Of a stretch of DNA of 64,000 nt, positions 17,208 through 26,454 are shown one piece after another. This DNA is from Paraburkholderia bryophila (GTDB lineage: Bacteria > Pseudomonadota > Gammaproteobacteria > Burkholderiales > Burkholderiaceae): the NCBI RefSeq assembly GCF_013409255.1, contig NZ_JACCAS010000002.1, forward strand, positions 558,001-622,000, in the 5' to 3' direction. The position numbers and the translations under genes are program-made. The notes under the pieces are model-generated. The model was not told where the DNA came from. It ran no database searches and saw nothing but the letters and a program-made list of their open reading frames with translations. The number at the start of each line of letters is the position of its first letter. The stretch's first letter is position 1.

Positions 17208-19604
17208 ATGTTCAACTTCGCCCCGCGAAGCCTGTCCGCTCGCGCCCGCCGCGGCGCACGCGGCTTGATCTCTACTCGCCTGCCGCTGCCGTCTTTGCCC
17301 GTCTGTCTGCCGGCTTTCATTCCGGCGCTCGTGCCGGCGCTGCTGCCGGCTTTCGTTTCGACAACGGCCCATGCCGATACCGTGATCGCCGAAGCCACGC
17401 TGCCGGCCGTCAACGTCACCGCCAGCGCGAATACGGCGGCCGCGCCGCGCGCCGTCGATCCGAATCTGCCCGCCTCAGTCGAGACCGTCACGCGCGATCA
17501 GTTCGACAACTGGAATGTGGTCAACACCGAAGACGTCCTGAAGTACATGCCGAATCTCGCGGTGCGCAAGCGCTTTATCGGCGACCTGAATTCGATCATC
17601 GCAGTGCGCGGCACCAGCAATTCGCAGAGCGCGCGGGGTCTCGTCTACGCGGACGGCCTGCTGCTCAGTAATCTTCTCGGCAACAACTATTCGTTTCCGC
17701 CGCGCTGGTCGATGGTGTCGCCCGACGAGATCCAGCAGGTCGACGTGATCTATGGACCGTTTTCCGCGCTTTATCCGGGCAATTCGCTCGGCGCGACGGT
17801 GCTCATCAGCACGCGCATGCCGAAGCAGTTCGAAGCCAGCGCCGACGTCAAGGCATTCACGCAGCATTTCAACCTGTTCGGCGTGAATCAGAACTTCAAC
17901 GGCAGCGAAGCCAGCGCGTCGATCGGCGACCGGGTCGGCAAGTTCTCGTACCGGCTGGATGTGAACCATCTGGACAACACCAGCCAGCCGCTGCAATTCG
18001 CCACGCTCGCCAAGTCCGGCACGCCCGCGAAAGCCGGCGACGTGCCGGTCACCGGCGCGTATCTGTACAACAACCAGACCAACACGCCGACGGCGGTGCT
18101 CGGCGTGAACGGCGAAGGGATCGAGCATACGATTCAGGACCAGTTCAAGCTGAAGATGCAGTACGACTTCACGCCGACATTGCAGGCCGGTTTCACGCTC
18201 GGTTACTGGCATCAGACCTATAACAGCCAGACCTCCACCTTCCTGCGCGACGCGAACGGCAACCCCGTTTATAGCGGCAAGGTAGCGATTGGCGGCTACG
18301 AGTACAACATTCCCGCCGCCGCGCTGGCGCCGAGCCTCGGCTATAGCGAGAACTGGCTCTACGGTGTGTCGTTGAGAACGCGCTACGCCACCGGCTGGAA
18401 TGCCGAAGCAGTCGCGTCGTACTACGACGTCAGCAATAGCGTGGCGCGCACCGCCGCTTCCGGCGCGCCGGGTAATGGTCCCGGCACGGTGATTTTCGGC
18501 GATGGCACCGGCTGGAAAACGCTCGATCTGCGCAGCACCTACACGCCCGCCTCGAAGCAGGCAGGTCTCGCGAATCACGCGCTGAGCTTCGGCTATCACT
18601 ACGACAACTACTTCCTCGATAACGAGAGCTACAACACGCTGAACTGGCGCGACGGCGGAGCGACCACCTTCGCCAACGCATTCCGCGGCAAGACGCAGAC
18701 CCAGGCGTTATACGCGCAGGACGCATGGCGTTTTCTACCGCGCTGGAAGCTCGTTTATGGCGTGCGTTATGAAGACTGGCAAGCGTACGGCGGATCGCAG
18801 GCGCTACCCGGCCAGGCGTTGCCGTTCAGCGACGCGAGCCAGCAGCACTTTTCGCCGAAGGCCTCGTTGTCGTTCGACGTTACCGACGACCTGATCCTGC
18901 GCGCGTCGATCGGCCGCGCGTATCGCTTTCCGACCGTCAGCGAACTGTTCCAGGGGCAAATCAACGGCTCGGCGATCGTCAACAACAATCCGAACCTGAA
19001 GCCCGAAGACGATCTCTCGAAAGAACTGACGGCCGAATGGGCGCACTGGAATGGCGTGTTCCGCTTCTCGCTGTTTCAGGACGACGTGAAGAACACGATC
19101 TTCAGCCAGACCGACACGACCGTGATTCCGAACGTGACGAACTTCCAGAACATCGGCAAGGTGCGTTCGCGCGGCGTGGAAACGAGTTACTCGGGACAGG
19201 ACGTGTTCGTGCACGGCCTCGATCTGATCGCCAGCGTCGCGTACACGCAGTCGAAGATCATCGCCAATGCGCAGAATCCGGCCACGGTCGGCAAGTACTT
19301 CTATCGCATTCCGCTGTGGCGCGCGAATCTCGCCGCCACCTATCGCTTCGACGAACGCGCGGCGCTCACGCTCGCCGCGCGCTATTCGGGCCGCCAGTAC
19401 AACACGCTCACCAATACCGACACCAATCCGGACGTGTTCGGCGGCACGAGTTCGTACACCGTGGTCGATACGAAGTTCACCTTCCGGCCGACGAAGCTGA
19501 GCGAGATCGGTATCGGCGTCGACAACCTGTTCGACGCGCGCTACTTCGTCTACCACCCGTATCCGGGCCGCACGTTTTATGTGGAAGCAAAGCTGCGCAT
19601 GTAA
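17208..19604 (+). CDS. TonB-dependent outer-membrane receptor, probably for copper or a metal chelate
   Basis: 798-residue receptor. The N-terminus is long and basic, followed by a Pro/Ala-rich hydrophobic signal region ending near TTAHA, and ATLPAVNVTASAN may hold the TonB box. The plug domain (about 85-200) shows VVNTEDVLKYMPNLAVRKR, IIAVRGTSNSQSARG and EIQQVDVIYGPFSALYPGNS. A 22-strand barrel follows and ends with RTFYVEAKLRM. AAGGAAAC precedes the start. Its neighbours (DUF2946, PepSY, PCuAC and an MNIO system) favour copper or a copper-binding ligand as substrate; iron chelates cannot be excluded. Confidence 0.9.
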   Translation: MFNFAPRSLSARARRGARGLISTRLPLPSLPVCLPAFIPALVPALLPAFVSTTAHADTVIAEATLPAVNVTASANTAAAPRAVDPNLPASVETVTRDQFDNWNVVNTEDVLKYMPNLAVRKRFIGDLNSIIAVRGTSNSQSARGLVYADGLLLSNLLGNNYSFPPRWSMVSPDEIQQVDVIYGPFSALYPGNSLGATVLISTRMPKQFEASADVKAFTQHFNLFGVNQNFNGSEASASIGDRVGKFSYRLDVNHLDNTSQPLQFATLAKSGTPAKAGDVPVTGAYLYNNQTNTPTAVLGVNGEGIEHTIQDQFKLKMQYDFTPTLQAGFTLGYWHQTYNSQTSTFLRDANGNPVYSGKVAIGGYEYNIPAAALAPSLGYSENWLYGVSLRTRYATGWNAEAVASYYDVSNSVARTAASGAPGNGPGTVIFGDGTGWKTLDLRSTYTPASKQAGLANHALSFGYHYDNYFLDNESYNTLNWRDGGATTFANAFRGKTQTQALYAQDAWRFLPRWKLVYGVRYEDWQAYGGSQALPGQALPFSDASQQHFSPKASLSFDVTDDLILRASIGRAYRFPTVSELFQGQINGSAIVNNNPNLKPEDDLSKELTAEWAHWNGVFRFSLFQDDVKNTIFSQTDTTVIPNVTNFQNIGKVRSRGVETSYSGQDVFVHGLDLIASVAYTQSKIIANAQNPATVGKYFYRIPLWRANLAATYRFDERAALTLAARYSGRQYNTLTNTDTNPDVFGGTSSYTVVDTKFTFRPTKLSEIGIGVDNLFDARYFVYHPYPGRTFYVEAKLRM

Positions 19605-19674
19605 GCGCGCGCTATGAACGCGTTCGTCGCGCGGCGAAGGCCGCTCGACTTAAAACCTAATTCAGGAGGATTTT

Positions 19675-21204
19675 ATGTCCACCACCACCGCTCAACGCGT
19701 CGTCTCGGCGACCGGCACGGTCAACCCCGGCTATCGCACACTTTGGCGCTGGCACTTCTATGCGGGCCTCTTCGTGATGCCGTTTCTGGTCGTGCTGGCG
19801 ATCACGGGCACGCTGTATTGCTTTCAGCCGCAAATCGAGCCGCTGTTGTATCCGCATCGGCTGATCGTCGAACCGCAAGCCGTGCCGAGGCTGACCGAAG
19901 ACAGGCTGTTGGGCAAAGCTCGCGCAGCCATGCCGAAGGACGCTGTCGCGGTCACCGCCGCGATCGCGAGTGCGCCGGATCGCAGCACGGAATTCGTGTT
20001 CCGTCTTGCCAATGGGGAAAAAGAGAGCGTCTATCTGAACCCGTACAGCGGCGAGGTGTTGGGCACGCTGAGCGTCGAGAATCGCTTCATGCAGGTGGAC
20101 CGCATGCTGCATCGCAAGCTGTTGCTCGGCAAGCCCGGCGAGTTGCTGATGGAACTCGCCGCATGCTGGACACTCGTGATGATCGGCACCGGCGTCGCAC
20201 TCTGGTGGCCACGTGAAAAAACCACCGCACGGGCGGCGCTGGTGCCACGCTTCACGCTTAAGGGACGTCCGTTGTGGAAGAACCTGCACGCCGTGATGGG
20301 CATCTGGCTCGCGCTCGGCGCCCTCGCTTTCGTGCTGAGCGGGCTGCCGTGGACGGGCTCATGGGGCAAGCAGTTCAAGGCGCTCGCGACCGCTGCGAAT
20401 CTCGGCGCGCCGCCGGGTTCGTGGGGTGGCTTGCCGTTGCGTTCCGTGCTGCCGGCCGGCATACCTATCGATGCGGCCGCAACGTCCGCGATGGCGGCCA
20501 CCGCCGATAAAACCCGCGCGGCACACGATGAACACGCCGCCCACGGCGCGAACGCCGCCGACATGGATTCGATGCCCGGCATGGTGATGGACGATTTACC
20601 CTTGCCGCTCACGCCGTGGGCCGTCGGCAATTCACCGGTGCCTGCGTCTGCTGAACCACAGGCAGCGCAAGCGCAAACGCAACCGAAGCCGCTGCCACTA
20701 GGCCACGTCGTCGCGCAACTCGCCTCGCTCGGCGTGACCGACGGCTACAGCATCGTGCTCCCCACTTCGCCAACCGGCGTCTACACGGTCTCGTACTTCC
20801 CCGGCGATCCGAAAGACGAACGCACGCTGTACATCGATCAATACAGCGGCGCGGTGCTGAAGGACATTCGCTATGGCGACTACGGCGCCGTGTCGAAAGC
20901 TGTGTCGTATGGCACGTCGTTGCATATGGGCCGCTATTTCGGCCTCGCCAATCAGTTGCTTTGCGCGGCGATTTCACTCGGCCTCGCGGCGATGGCGGCG
21001 ACCGGCTGCGTGATGTGGTGGAAGCGCCGTCCGCAACGTTCGCTCGGCGCGCCGTCACGTGAACGCGCCGCTCCGCCGATGCGCGGCTGGAAAACCGGTC
21101 TCGTACTGCTCGGCATGATTTTCCCGCTGATGGGCGCCACGCTGCTCGCCGTGTGGCTCGCCGACCGCACGATTTTCGGTCGTAGCGCACGGCAACCGGC
21201 CTAA
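19675..21204 (+). CDS. PepSY-associated membrane protein, putative metal reductase
   Basis: 509-residue inner-membrane protein of the PepSY-TM family, preceded by a strong AGGAGG. TM1 is in RTLWRWHFYAGLFVMPFL, TM2 near LAACWTLVMIGTGVALWWP, TM3 in LHAVMGIWLALGALAFVL, with a final pair at about 415-505. PepSY-like stretches include ESVYLNPYSGEVLGT and ERTLYIDQYSGAVLKDI. A His/Met/Asp-rich loop (roughly residues 280-310, with HDEHAAHG and MDSMPGMVMDD) looks metal-binding. Relatives act beside TonB receptors as siderophore or metal reductases; a cupric reductase role here is inference. Confidence 0.88.
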   Translation: MSTTTAQRVVSATGTVNPGYRTLWRWHFYAGLFVMPFLVVLAITGTLYCFQPQIEPLLYPHRLIVEPQAVPRLTEDRLLGKARAAMPKDAVAVTAAIASAPDRSTEFVFRLANGEKESVYLNPYSGEVLGTLSVENRFMQVDRMLHRKLLLGKPGELLMELAACWTLVMIGTGVALWWPREKTTARAALVPRFTLKGRPLWKNLHAVMGIWLALGALAFVLSGLPWTGSWGKQFKALATAANLGAPPGSWGGLPLRSVLPAGIPIDAAATSAMAATADKTRAAHDEHAAHGANAADMDSMPGMVMDDLPLPLTPWAVGNSPVPASAEPQAAQAQTQPKPLPLGHVVAQLASLGVTDGYSIVLPTSPTGVYTVSYFPGDPKDERTLYIDQYSGAVLKDIRYGDYGAVSKAVSYGTSLHMGRYFGLANQLLCAAISLGLAAMAATGCVMWWKRRPQRSLGAPSRERAAPPMRGWKTGLVLLGMIFPLMGATLLAVWLADRTIFGRSARQPA

Positions 21205-21256
21205 CGTCATTTCCTTCCGTCGACTCTGTCGATTCCGTCGAACCATGGAGCACATC

Positions 21257-21706
21257 ATGAATACATCGCGTCAACTTCTCCTCGCCGCTTTGCTGTGCGG
21301 TGCATCTTTCCAGGCATTCGCGGCAACCCCCGCACCCGCAAGCGTGTCCGATTGCTGGATCCGCGCGTTGCCGGGCGATCTGCCCAAGGGCGGCTATTTC
21401 AAGGCTCATAACGCCGGCGATCAGCCGGTGAATCTCATCGGCATCAGCTCGAACGCGTTCGGCATGGCGATGCTGCATCAAACGCAAAGCCAGGGCAGCA
21501 CGTCGTCGATGGCGATGGTCGAACAGGTCGCGGTACCCGCGCACGGCACGCTCGTGTTTGCGCCGGGTAACTATCATGTCATGCTGGAAGAGCCCAAGCA
21601 GACGCTCAAGGTCGGCTCGTCGATTCCGCTGACCTTCTCGTTCAGCAACGGCCAGAAAGTCACCGCTTCCTGCGCCGTGAAGAGTGCGGGTACGATGGGT
21701 CAGTGA
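21257..21706 (+). CDS. Periplasmic copper chaperone PCu(A)C
   Basis: 149-residue secreted protein; the start at 21257 (MNTSRQ) is set by TGGAG six bases upstream. The signal peptide ends at FQAFA. The mature protein carries the complete copper motif H-x10-M-x21-H-x-M: the His of MLHQTQ, ten residues to the Met of SSMAM, then 21 residues to YHVML. PCuAC proteins hold Cu(I) and deliver it to cytochrome oxidase assembly factors or to the periplasmic copper pool. It lies 52 bp after the PepSY gene. This is the best evidence that the locus handles copper. Confidence 0.93.
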   Translation: MNTSRQLLLAALLCGASFQAFAATPAPASVSDCWIRALPGDLPKGGYFKAHNAGDQPVNLIGISSNAFGMAMLHQTQSQGSTSSMAMVEQVAVPAHGTLVFAPGNYHVMLEEPKQTLKVGSSIPLTFSFSNGQKVTASCAVKSAGTMGQ

Positions 21707-21817
21707 CACGCTGGACAGGCAGCGCCGCGCGCTTAAAATCTTCCCAGGGATAAGCCCGGCGCCGTAACATAACCCATGCCTCGCGGCCAGCTCAAACACT
21801 CACTCAGGAGAAGCACA

Positions 21818-22078
21818 ATGAACTCGAAACTCGGTCGACCGGCGTTGATCGCGGCCGCGCTCGCGGGCCTCGCGGCAGCGCCCATCACCGCAGCGCACGC
21901 CACAGAAAAAGTGCAGTGCTACGGTATCGCCAAAGCCGGTCAGAACGACTGCGCGAGCAAAACCGGCGTGCATAGCTGTGCCGGTGAAGCAAAGGTCGAC
22001 AACGATCAGGGCGACTTCAAAACCGTACCGAAGGGCACTTGCACGAAGCTGGGCGGCAAGGTCGACGGAAAGACCTAG
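21818..22078 (+). CDS. DUF2282 family peptide, HvfA/bufferin-like RiPP precursor
   Basis: 86-residue precursor starting at ATG 21818 behind CAGGAG. An N-terminal signal peptide runs to about residue 28 ([16 protein letters not shown]). The mature part has four cysteines at 34, 45, 54 and 75, in the contexts [30 protein letters not shown] and [10 protein letters not shown], all typical of DUF2282. The MNIO gene begins 18 bp after its stop and a DUF2063 gene follows, the order of HvfA/bufferin clusters in which cysteines are modified to copper-binding heterocycles. Modification in this organism is inferred. Confidence 0.88.
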   Translation: MNSKLGRPALIAAALAGLAAAPITAAHATEKVQCYGIAKAGQNDCASKTGVHSCAGEAKVDNDQGDFKTVPKGTCTKLGGKVDGKT

Positions 22079-22096
22079 TAGCCCGATCTGCCAACC

Positions 22097-23008
22097 GTGT
22101 CGCCTACTCCGCTGCCTTCCATGAACGCCGTCGCATCGACGCACGCGCCGCCGCGCGGCGTCGGTATCGGCTTGCGTCACGCGCACTACCGCGATTTCCT
22201 CGACGCAACGCCGCCCGTCGACTGGGTCGAGGTCCACAGCGAAAACTATTTCGGCGACGGCGGTTTCGATCTGCATGTGCTGCACGCCGTGCGCCGTGAT
22301 CGTCCCGTCAGCCTGCATGGTGTCGGCCTCGGACTCGGCTCGGCGAAACCGCTCGATACGATGCATGTCGCGAAGCTGAAACGCCTCGTCGAACGGATCG
22401 AGCCCGCGCTCGTTTCCGAACATTTGTGCTGGGGCGCGACGGCGGCCGGTCATCTGAACGATCTGCTGCCGATGCCGCTAACCGACGCGGCGCTCGCGCT
22501 GCTGTGCGCGCGCGTCGGCGAGTTGCAGGATGCGTTGGGCCGGCCGGTTCTGCTGGAAAACGTCTCCACGTACGTACGTTTCCGCGACGATCAGCACGGC
22601 GAGACGGCCTTTCTCGCTGAACTCGCGGCGCGTACGGGTTGCGGCGTACTGCTCGATGTGAACAACCTGTATGTGAATCAATGCAATCACGGCGAGGACG
22701 CCATGGCGGCAATGAACGCGCTGCCGCTCGGTGTGGTCGGCGAAATTCATCTCGCGGGTCACAGCGTGACGGACGTGGCCGTGATCGACGATCACGGTTC
22801 TCGCGTCGCGGCGCCGGTGTGGGCGCTGTATGAGTACGCGGTACGACGGTTCGGCGCGATACCGGCGTTGATCGAATGGGACACCGATCTGCCCGCGCTG
22901 GATATTCTGCTGGAAGAAGCCAACCGCGCCCGTGAGGTTCAAAGCGCGGTTCATGCTGCACGGCCTGCTCTTAGCGGAGACCCAAAGAACCATGCGCGCC
23001 TCGCTTGA
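22097..23008 (+). CDS. MNIO (DUF692) iron-dependent RiPP-modifying enzyme
   Basis: 303-residue TIM-barrel enzyme from GTG 22097; ATG 22121 is an alternative and neither has a clear SD. MNIO proteins bind two or three irons and oxidatively modify cysteines of precursor peptides. The conserved ligand segments are all visible: [62 protein letters not shown] and [10 protein letters not shown]. It follows the DUF2282 precursor by 18 bp and overlaps the DUF2063 gene by 17 bp, so translation is probably coupled. The substrate is almost certainly the neighbouring peptide. Confidence 0.93.
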   Translation: MSPTPLPSMNAVASTHAPPRGVGIGLRHAHYRDFLDATPPVDWVEVHSENYFGDGGFDLHVLHAVRRDRPVSLHGVGLGLGSAKPLDTMHVAKLKRLVERIEPALVSEHLCWGATAAGHLNDLLPMPLTDAALALLCARVGELQDALGRPVLLENVSTYVRFRDDQHGETAFLAELAARTGCGVLLDVNNLYVNQCNHGEDAMAAMNALPLGVVGEIHLAGHSVTDVAVIDDHGSRVAAPVWALYEYAVRRFGAIPALIEWDTDLPALDILLEEANRAREVQSAVHAARPALSGDPKNHARLA

Positions 23009-23792
23009 GTCACTGCAACGCCTGTTTGCCGAGTCGCTGGAAACAGATCGGCGGCCTGTGCTTGCGCAACTGCGCACCGATGCCGCGCTTCAAAAGCGCA
23101 TCGATCTCTATCGAAACAACGTTCGCGCTCATCGCCGCGATGCGCTCGCAAGCGCCTATCCCGTGTTGCGGGCGCTGGTCGGCGAGACCTACTTCGACGC
23201 AATGTCGAAGGGTTACGCACACGAACATCCCTCGCAAAGCGGCGATCTGAATCGCTTCGGCGCTGCGCTGCCGGACTTCATCGGTCGTTACGAAACTGAC
23301 CCACAGTACCGCTATTTCGTCGACCTTACGCGACTTGAATGGTCGCTGCATGTGGCCCACTACGCGGCTGACGCGACAACGCTCACGCAACAGGAATGGG
23401 CCGCGATCCGTCCCGACGATCTGCTCGACGCACAACTCGCGATCCACCCTGCTTGTGCGCTGATTGCTTCGCGCTACGCCATCGCCGATATCTGGAAAGC
23501 TCATCAACCGGACGGCTCGTTGCCAACGCAGATCGATTCGCCGACTTACGCGCTGGTCGTGCGTCCACATTGGCGCCCCGAAGTCCTCGTGCAATCCGCA
23601 GCCGCACACGCAGCGTTCGGCCCATTGCAACGCGGAGCGACACTCAATGAAGCACTCGACGCAGCCTTTGAGATCGACTCCGGATTCAATTTCACGTCGC
23701 AATGGCGCGAATGGATCGCCACGTCCGCGATTACCGGCCTCGTGCACGGTGCGCCGCCACAGGCCGAATCCACGCCGACAGCCGGACCATAA
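22992..23792 (+). CDS. DUF2063 (HvfC-like) partner protein of the MNIO enzyme
   Basis: 266-residue protein; ATG 22992 ([12 protein letters not shown]) is chosen although the frame is open upstream, because it matches the family start and overlaps the MNIO stop by only 17 bp. The family N-terminus is recognisable in [19 protein letters not shown] followed by [14 protein letters not shown] and [12 protein letters not shown]. Despite the Pfam label of putative DNA-binding domain, partners of MNIO enzymes in characterised systems bind the precursor and are needed for modification. That role is assigned by context. Confidence 0.9.
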   Translation: MRASLESLQRLFAESLETDRRPVLAQLRTDAALQKRIDLYRNNVRAHRRDALASAYPVLRALVGETYFDAMSKGYAHEHPSQSGDLNRFGAALPDFIGRYETDPQYRYFVDLTRLEWSLHVAHYAADATTLTQQEWAAIRPDDLLDAQLAIHPACALIASRYAIADIWKAHQPDGSLPTQIDSPTYALVVRPHWRPEVLVQSAAAHAAFGPLQRGATLNEALDAAFEIDSGFNFTSQWREWIATSAITGLVHGAPPQAESTPTAGP

Positions 23793-23896
23793 AGCCTCTC
23801 CCAGCCTTACCACGCATCAGACTTTTGATCAGTTCGACAACGCCAACGGCGCCGTGTATAAGCCTGTAGAGCATTGCATCTCAAGGTAAACACCCG

Positions 23897-24952
23897 ATGA
23901 TTTCGCAAATAAAACAGATCTTCAGCGATTCGAACAGTCACGTTCGCACCCGCCTGCTCGGTATCTACGGCGTGCTGATCGCCACCAACGTGATCGCATG
24001 GCTCTGGGCGTTCATCGCGTTCCGCCATCATCCCGTATTGCTCGGCACCGCGCTGTTGGCCTATGGCTTCGGCCTACGCCACGCGGTCGACGCGGACCAC
24101 ATCGCCGCGATCGACAACGTCACGCGCAAGCTGATGCAGGAAAAGAAGCGTCCGGTCACGGTCGGCTTCTTCTTCTCGCTCGGTCATTCGACGGTCGTGG
24201 TGCTGGCCTCGCTCGCCGTGGCGGCGACCACCTCCGCGATGCAAGGCCGCTTCGACCACTACAAGGAAATCGGCGGCGTGGTCGGCACGCTGGTCTCCTC
24301 GCTGTTCCTGTTCGCGATCGCGCTGATGAATCTGATCATCCTGAAGTCGATCTATCGGGCGTGGCGCAACGTGAAGCAAGGCGGCCGCTATGTCGACGAC
24401 GACTTCGACCTGCTGCTCGCCAACCGCGGCTTCTTCTCGCGCCTGTTCAAGCCGCTGTTCCGCTTGATCAGCCGTAGCTGGCATATGTACCCGCTTGGCT
24501 TTCTGTTTGGCCTGGGCTTCGACACCGCCACCGAAATCGCGCTGCTCGGCATTGCCGCCGCGCAGGCGTCGCAGGGATTGTCGCCGTGGGCGATCATGGT
24601 GTTTCCGGTGCTGTTCAGCGCCGGCATGTCGCTGATCGATACGCTCGACGGCCACCTGATGCTCGGCGCGTATGGCTGGGCGTATCTGAAGCCGATCCGC
24701 AAGATCTACTACAACATGACCATCACGCTGGTGTCGGTGGTCGTGGCGATTGTGATCGGCAGTATCGAGGCATTGGGTCTGGTCTCGGATAAGTTGAAAC
24801 TGCAAGGTCCGCTGTGGGACGCGATCGGCGCGCTGAACGATCACTTCGGCACGCTCGGCTACGTAATCATCGGCATTTTCGTGTTGAGCTGGCTGGTGTC
24901 CGTGCTGATCTACCGCGCGAAGAAATTCGACGACATGGAGATCAGCCGGTAA
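23897..24952 (+). CDS. Nickel/cobalt transporter, NiCoT (HoxN/NixA) family
   Basis: 351-residue inner-membrane permease with about eight hydrophobic segments. The NiCoT signature HAVDADHIAAIDNVTRKLM in TM2 holds the essential HAVDADH motif, and LGFDTATEIALLG and FSAGMSLIDTLDG are further family signatures. Characterised members import Ni2+ and/or Co2+ with high affinity. It lies 104 bp after the DUF2063 gene on the same strand and ends before an intrinsic terminator, so it is the last gene of the locus or a separate unit. No Ni enzyme gene is in the window. Confidence 0.92.
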   Translation: MISQIKQIFSDSNSHVRTRLLGIYGVLIATNVIAWLWAFIAFRHHPVLLGTALLAYGFGLRHAVDADHIAAIDNVTRKLMQEKKRPVTVGFFFSLGHSTVVVLASLAVAATTSAMQGRFDHYKEIGGVVGTLVSSLFLFAIALMNLIILKSIYRAWRNVKQGGRYVDDDFDLLLANRGFFSRLFKPLFRLISRSWHMYPLGFLFGLGFDTATEIALLGIAAAQASQGLSPWAIMVFPVLFSAGMSLIDTLDGHLMLGAYGWAYLKPIRKIYYNMTITLVSVVVAIVIGSIEALGLVSDKLKLQGPLWDAIGALNDHFGTLGYVIIGIFVLSWLVSVLIYRAKKFDDMEISR

Positions 24953-24983
24953 CGGATAACGCGCCGTTCACCTCACGACAAAC

Positions 24984-25014
24984 CAAACGCCCCGTCATGG
25001 GGCGTTTGTGTTTT
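24984..25014 (+). terminator. Rho-independent terminator after the NiCoT gene
   Basis: CAAACGCCCC (24984-24993), loop GTCAT, GGGGCGTTTG (24999-25008): a perfect 10-bp stem followed by TGTTTT. It ends the transcript of the metal locus or of the transporter gene. Confidence 0.85.
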
Positions 25015-25079
25015 ACGACCGTTTACGCTACATTTTGCTCGGTTATGCTCGATTCACCCGACAACCTGAGACCGACACC

Positions 25080-25874
25080 ATGCAGCGAACCCGCCAGGAA
25101 GCCATTGATGGACTGCTGCCCGAACAGCGCGAACAGTTGATCCTCACGCGGCTGCGCGCCGAAGGGCGCGTGCTGGCGTCGGCGCTCGCGGCCGAACTCC
25201 AGACCTCGGAGCACACCGTGCGCCGTCATTTGCGCGATCTGGCCGATCAGGGGCTGTGCAAGCGCGTCTACGGCGGCGCCCTGCTCGCCTCGCCCGCCGA
25301 CAAGCCCGCCGCCGTGCGCATGGGCGAAGCCGTGGACCGCAAGGCCCGCCTCGCCTTGGCGGCCGTGTCGATCGTGCGTCCGAAGCAGATCGTTCTGCTG
25401 GACGCCGGCTCGACCAACGTCGCGATTGCGGCGGCGCTGCCTGACCACGCCGACCTGACCGTCATCACCAACTCGCCCGAGGCTTGCGCGCGCCTCTTGA
25501 ACCGACCGGGCATCACCGTGATCCTGATCGGCGGCCGTATCGCGACGGGCGCGGCCGGCTCGGTCGGCGCGACCGCGCTGCTGCAAGTGCAGCAGATCCG
25601 CGCCGACCTGTGCTTTCTCGGCGCATGCGCGCTCGATCCCGACGAAGGCGTCGCCGCATTCGACGCCGAAGACGCCGAACTCAAACGCGCAATGATCAAG
25701 GCAAGCGGTCAGATCGCGATCGCACTGACCTCGGAAAAGCTGATGACCGCCGCGCCGTTTTCCGTTGCACCCGCAACCGCCGTGGACCATCTGTTCGTCG
25801 AGGACGACGTGCCGGCCGCGCGCCTCGCGAAGCTCAAGGCGGTCTGCGACAACGTCGAGGTGGCCCGCTCGTGA
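25080..25874 (+). CDS. DeoR-family transcriptional regulator
   Basis: 264-residue regulator from ATG 25080 (MQRTRQEAID); the frame is open upstream into the terminator, so that part is excluded. The N-terminal HTH_DeoR domain spans about residues 18-72 (REQLILTRLRAEGRVLASAL, TSEHTVRRHLRDLADQGLCK, VYGGA). The sensor domain has the ISOCOT-type motifs VLLDAGSTNVAIA and VITNSPEACA. DeoR proteins sense phosphorylated sugars or sugar acids. Its stop overlaps the GTG start of the MFS gene (GTGA at 25871-25874), so the two form an operon, the second gene of which is broken. Confidence 0.92.
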   Translation: MQRTRQEAIDGLLPEQREQLILTRLRAEGRVLASALAAELQTSEHTVRRHLRDLADQGLCKRVYGGALLASPADKPAAVRMGEAVDRKARLALAAVSIVRPKQIVLLDAGSTNVAIAAALPDHADLTVITNSPEACARLLNRPGITVILIGGRIATGAAGSVGATALLQVQQIRADLCFLGACALDPDEGVAAFDAEDAELKRAMIKASGQIAIALTSEKLMTAAPFSVAPATAVDHLFVEDDVPAARLAKLKAVCDNVEVARS

Positions 25875-26438
25875 GCGCCTCCCAGCCACTCATCAAGGAA
25901 CGCGCGGCCACCCTCGGGGTGTTTCTCGCCAACGGTTTCGGGATCGGCGCGTGGGCCGTCGAAGTTCCGCGCATCAAGGAAAGCCTCGCGCTCAGCGACA
26001 CCGCGCTCGGCATCTCGCTGTTCGCGTTCGCGCTGGGCGCGATTATCGCCATGCCGCTCGCGGGGCAACTGGCGCCGCGCTTCGGCAGCGGCCGCGCGAC
26101 CGCGCTGCTCGGCGCGGCCTTCGTCGTGGCGCTGCCGCTGCCCGCCTTCGCGCCCAACATGGCCGTGCTCTGCATCGTGCTGCTGGCGCTCGGCGCGGCG
26201 AACGGCGCGCTCGACGTGTCGATGAACGGGCACGCCAGCAGCATCGAAAGCCAATGGCACGCGCCGATCATGTCGTCGTTTCATGCGGCGTGGAGCGCGG
26301 GCGGCCTGCTCGGCGCGGCGACCGGCGCCATGCTGCAAAAGAGCGGCGTCGGCGTGAGCGGCGGACTGCTGATCCCGGGCGTCGTGATCGCCGTGCTATT
26401 CGCCGGCGCCGCGCTCGTTGCGTTGCGCGATGTCGGGC

Positions 26439-26454
26439 CTAGCAGGCTGTTGAA
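26439..26454. repeat. CTAG target duplication and left inverted repeat of IS copy 2
   Basis: CTAG (26439-26442) followed by CAGGCTGTTGAA (26443-26454), the same junction as in copy 1. Confidence 0.9.
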
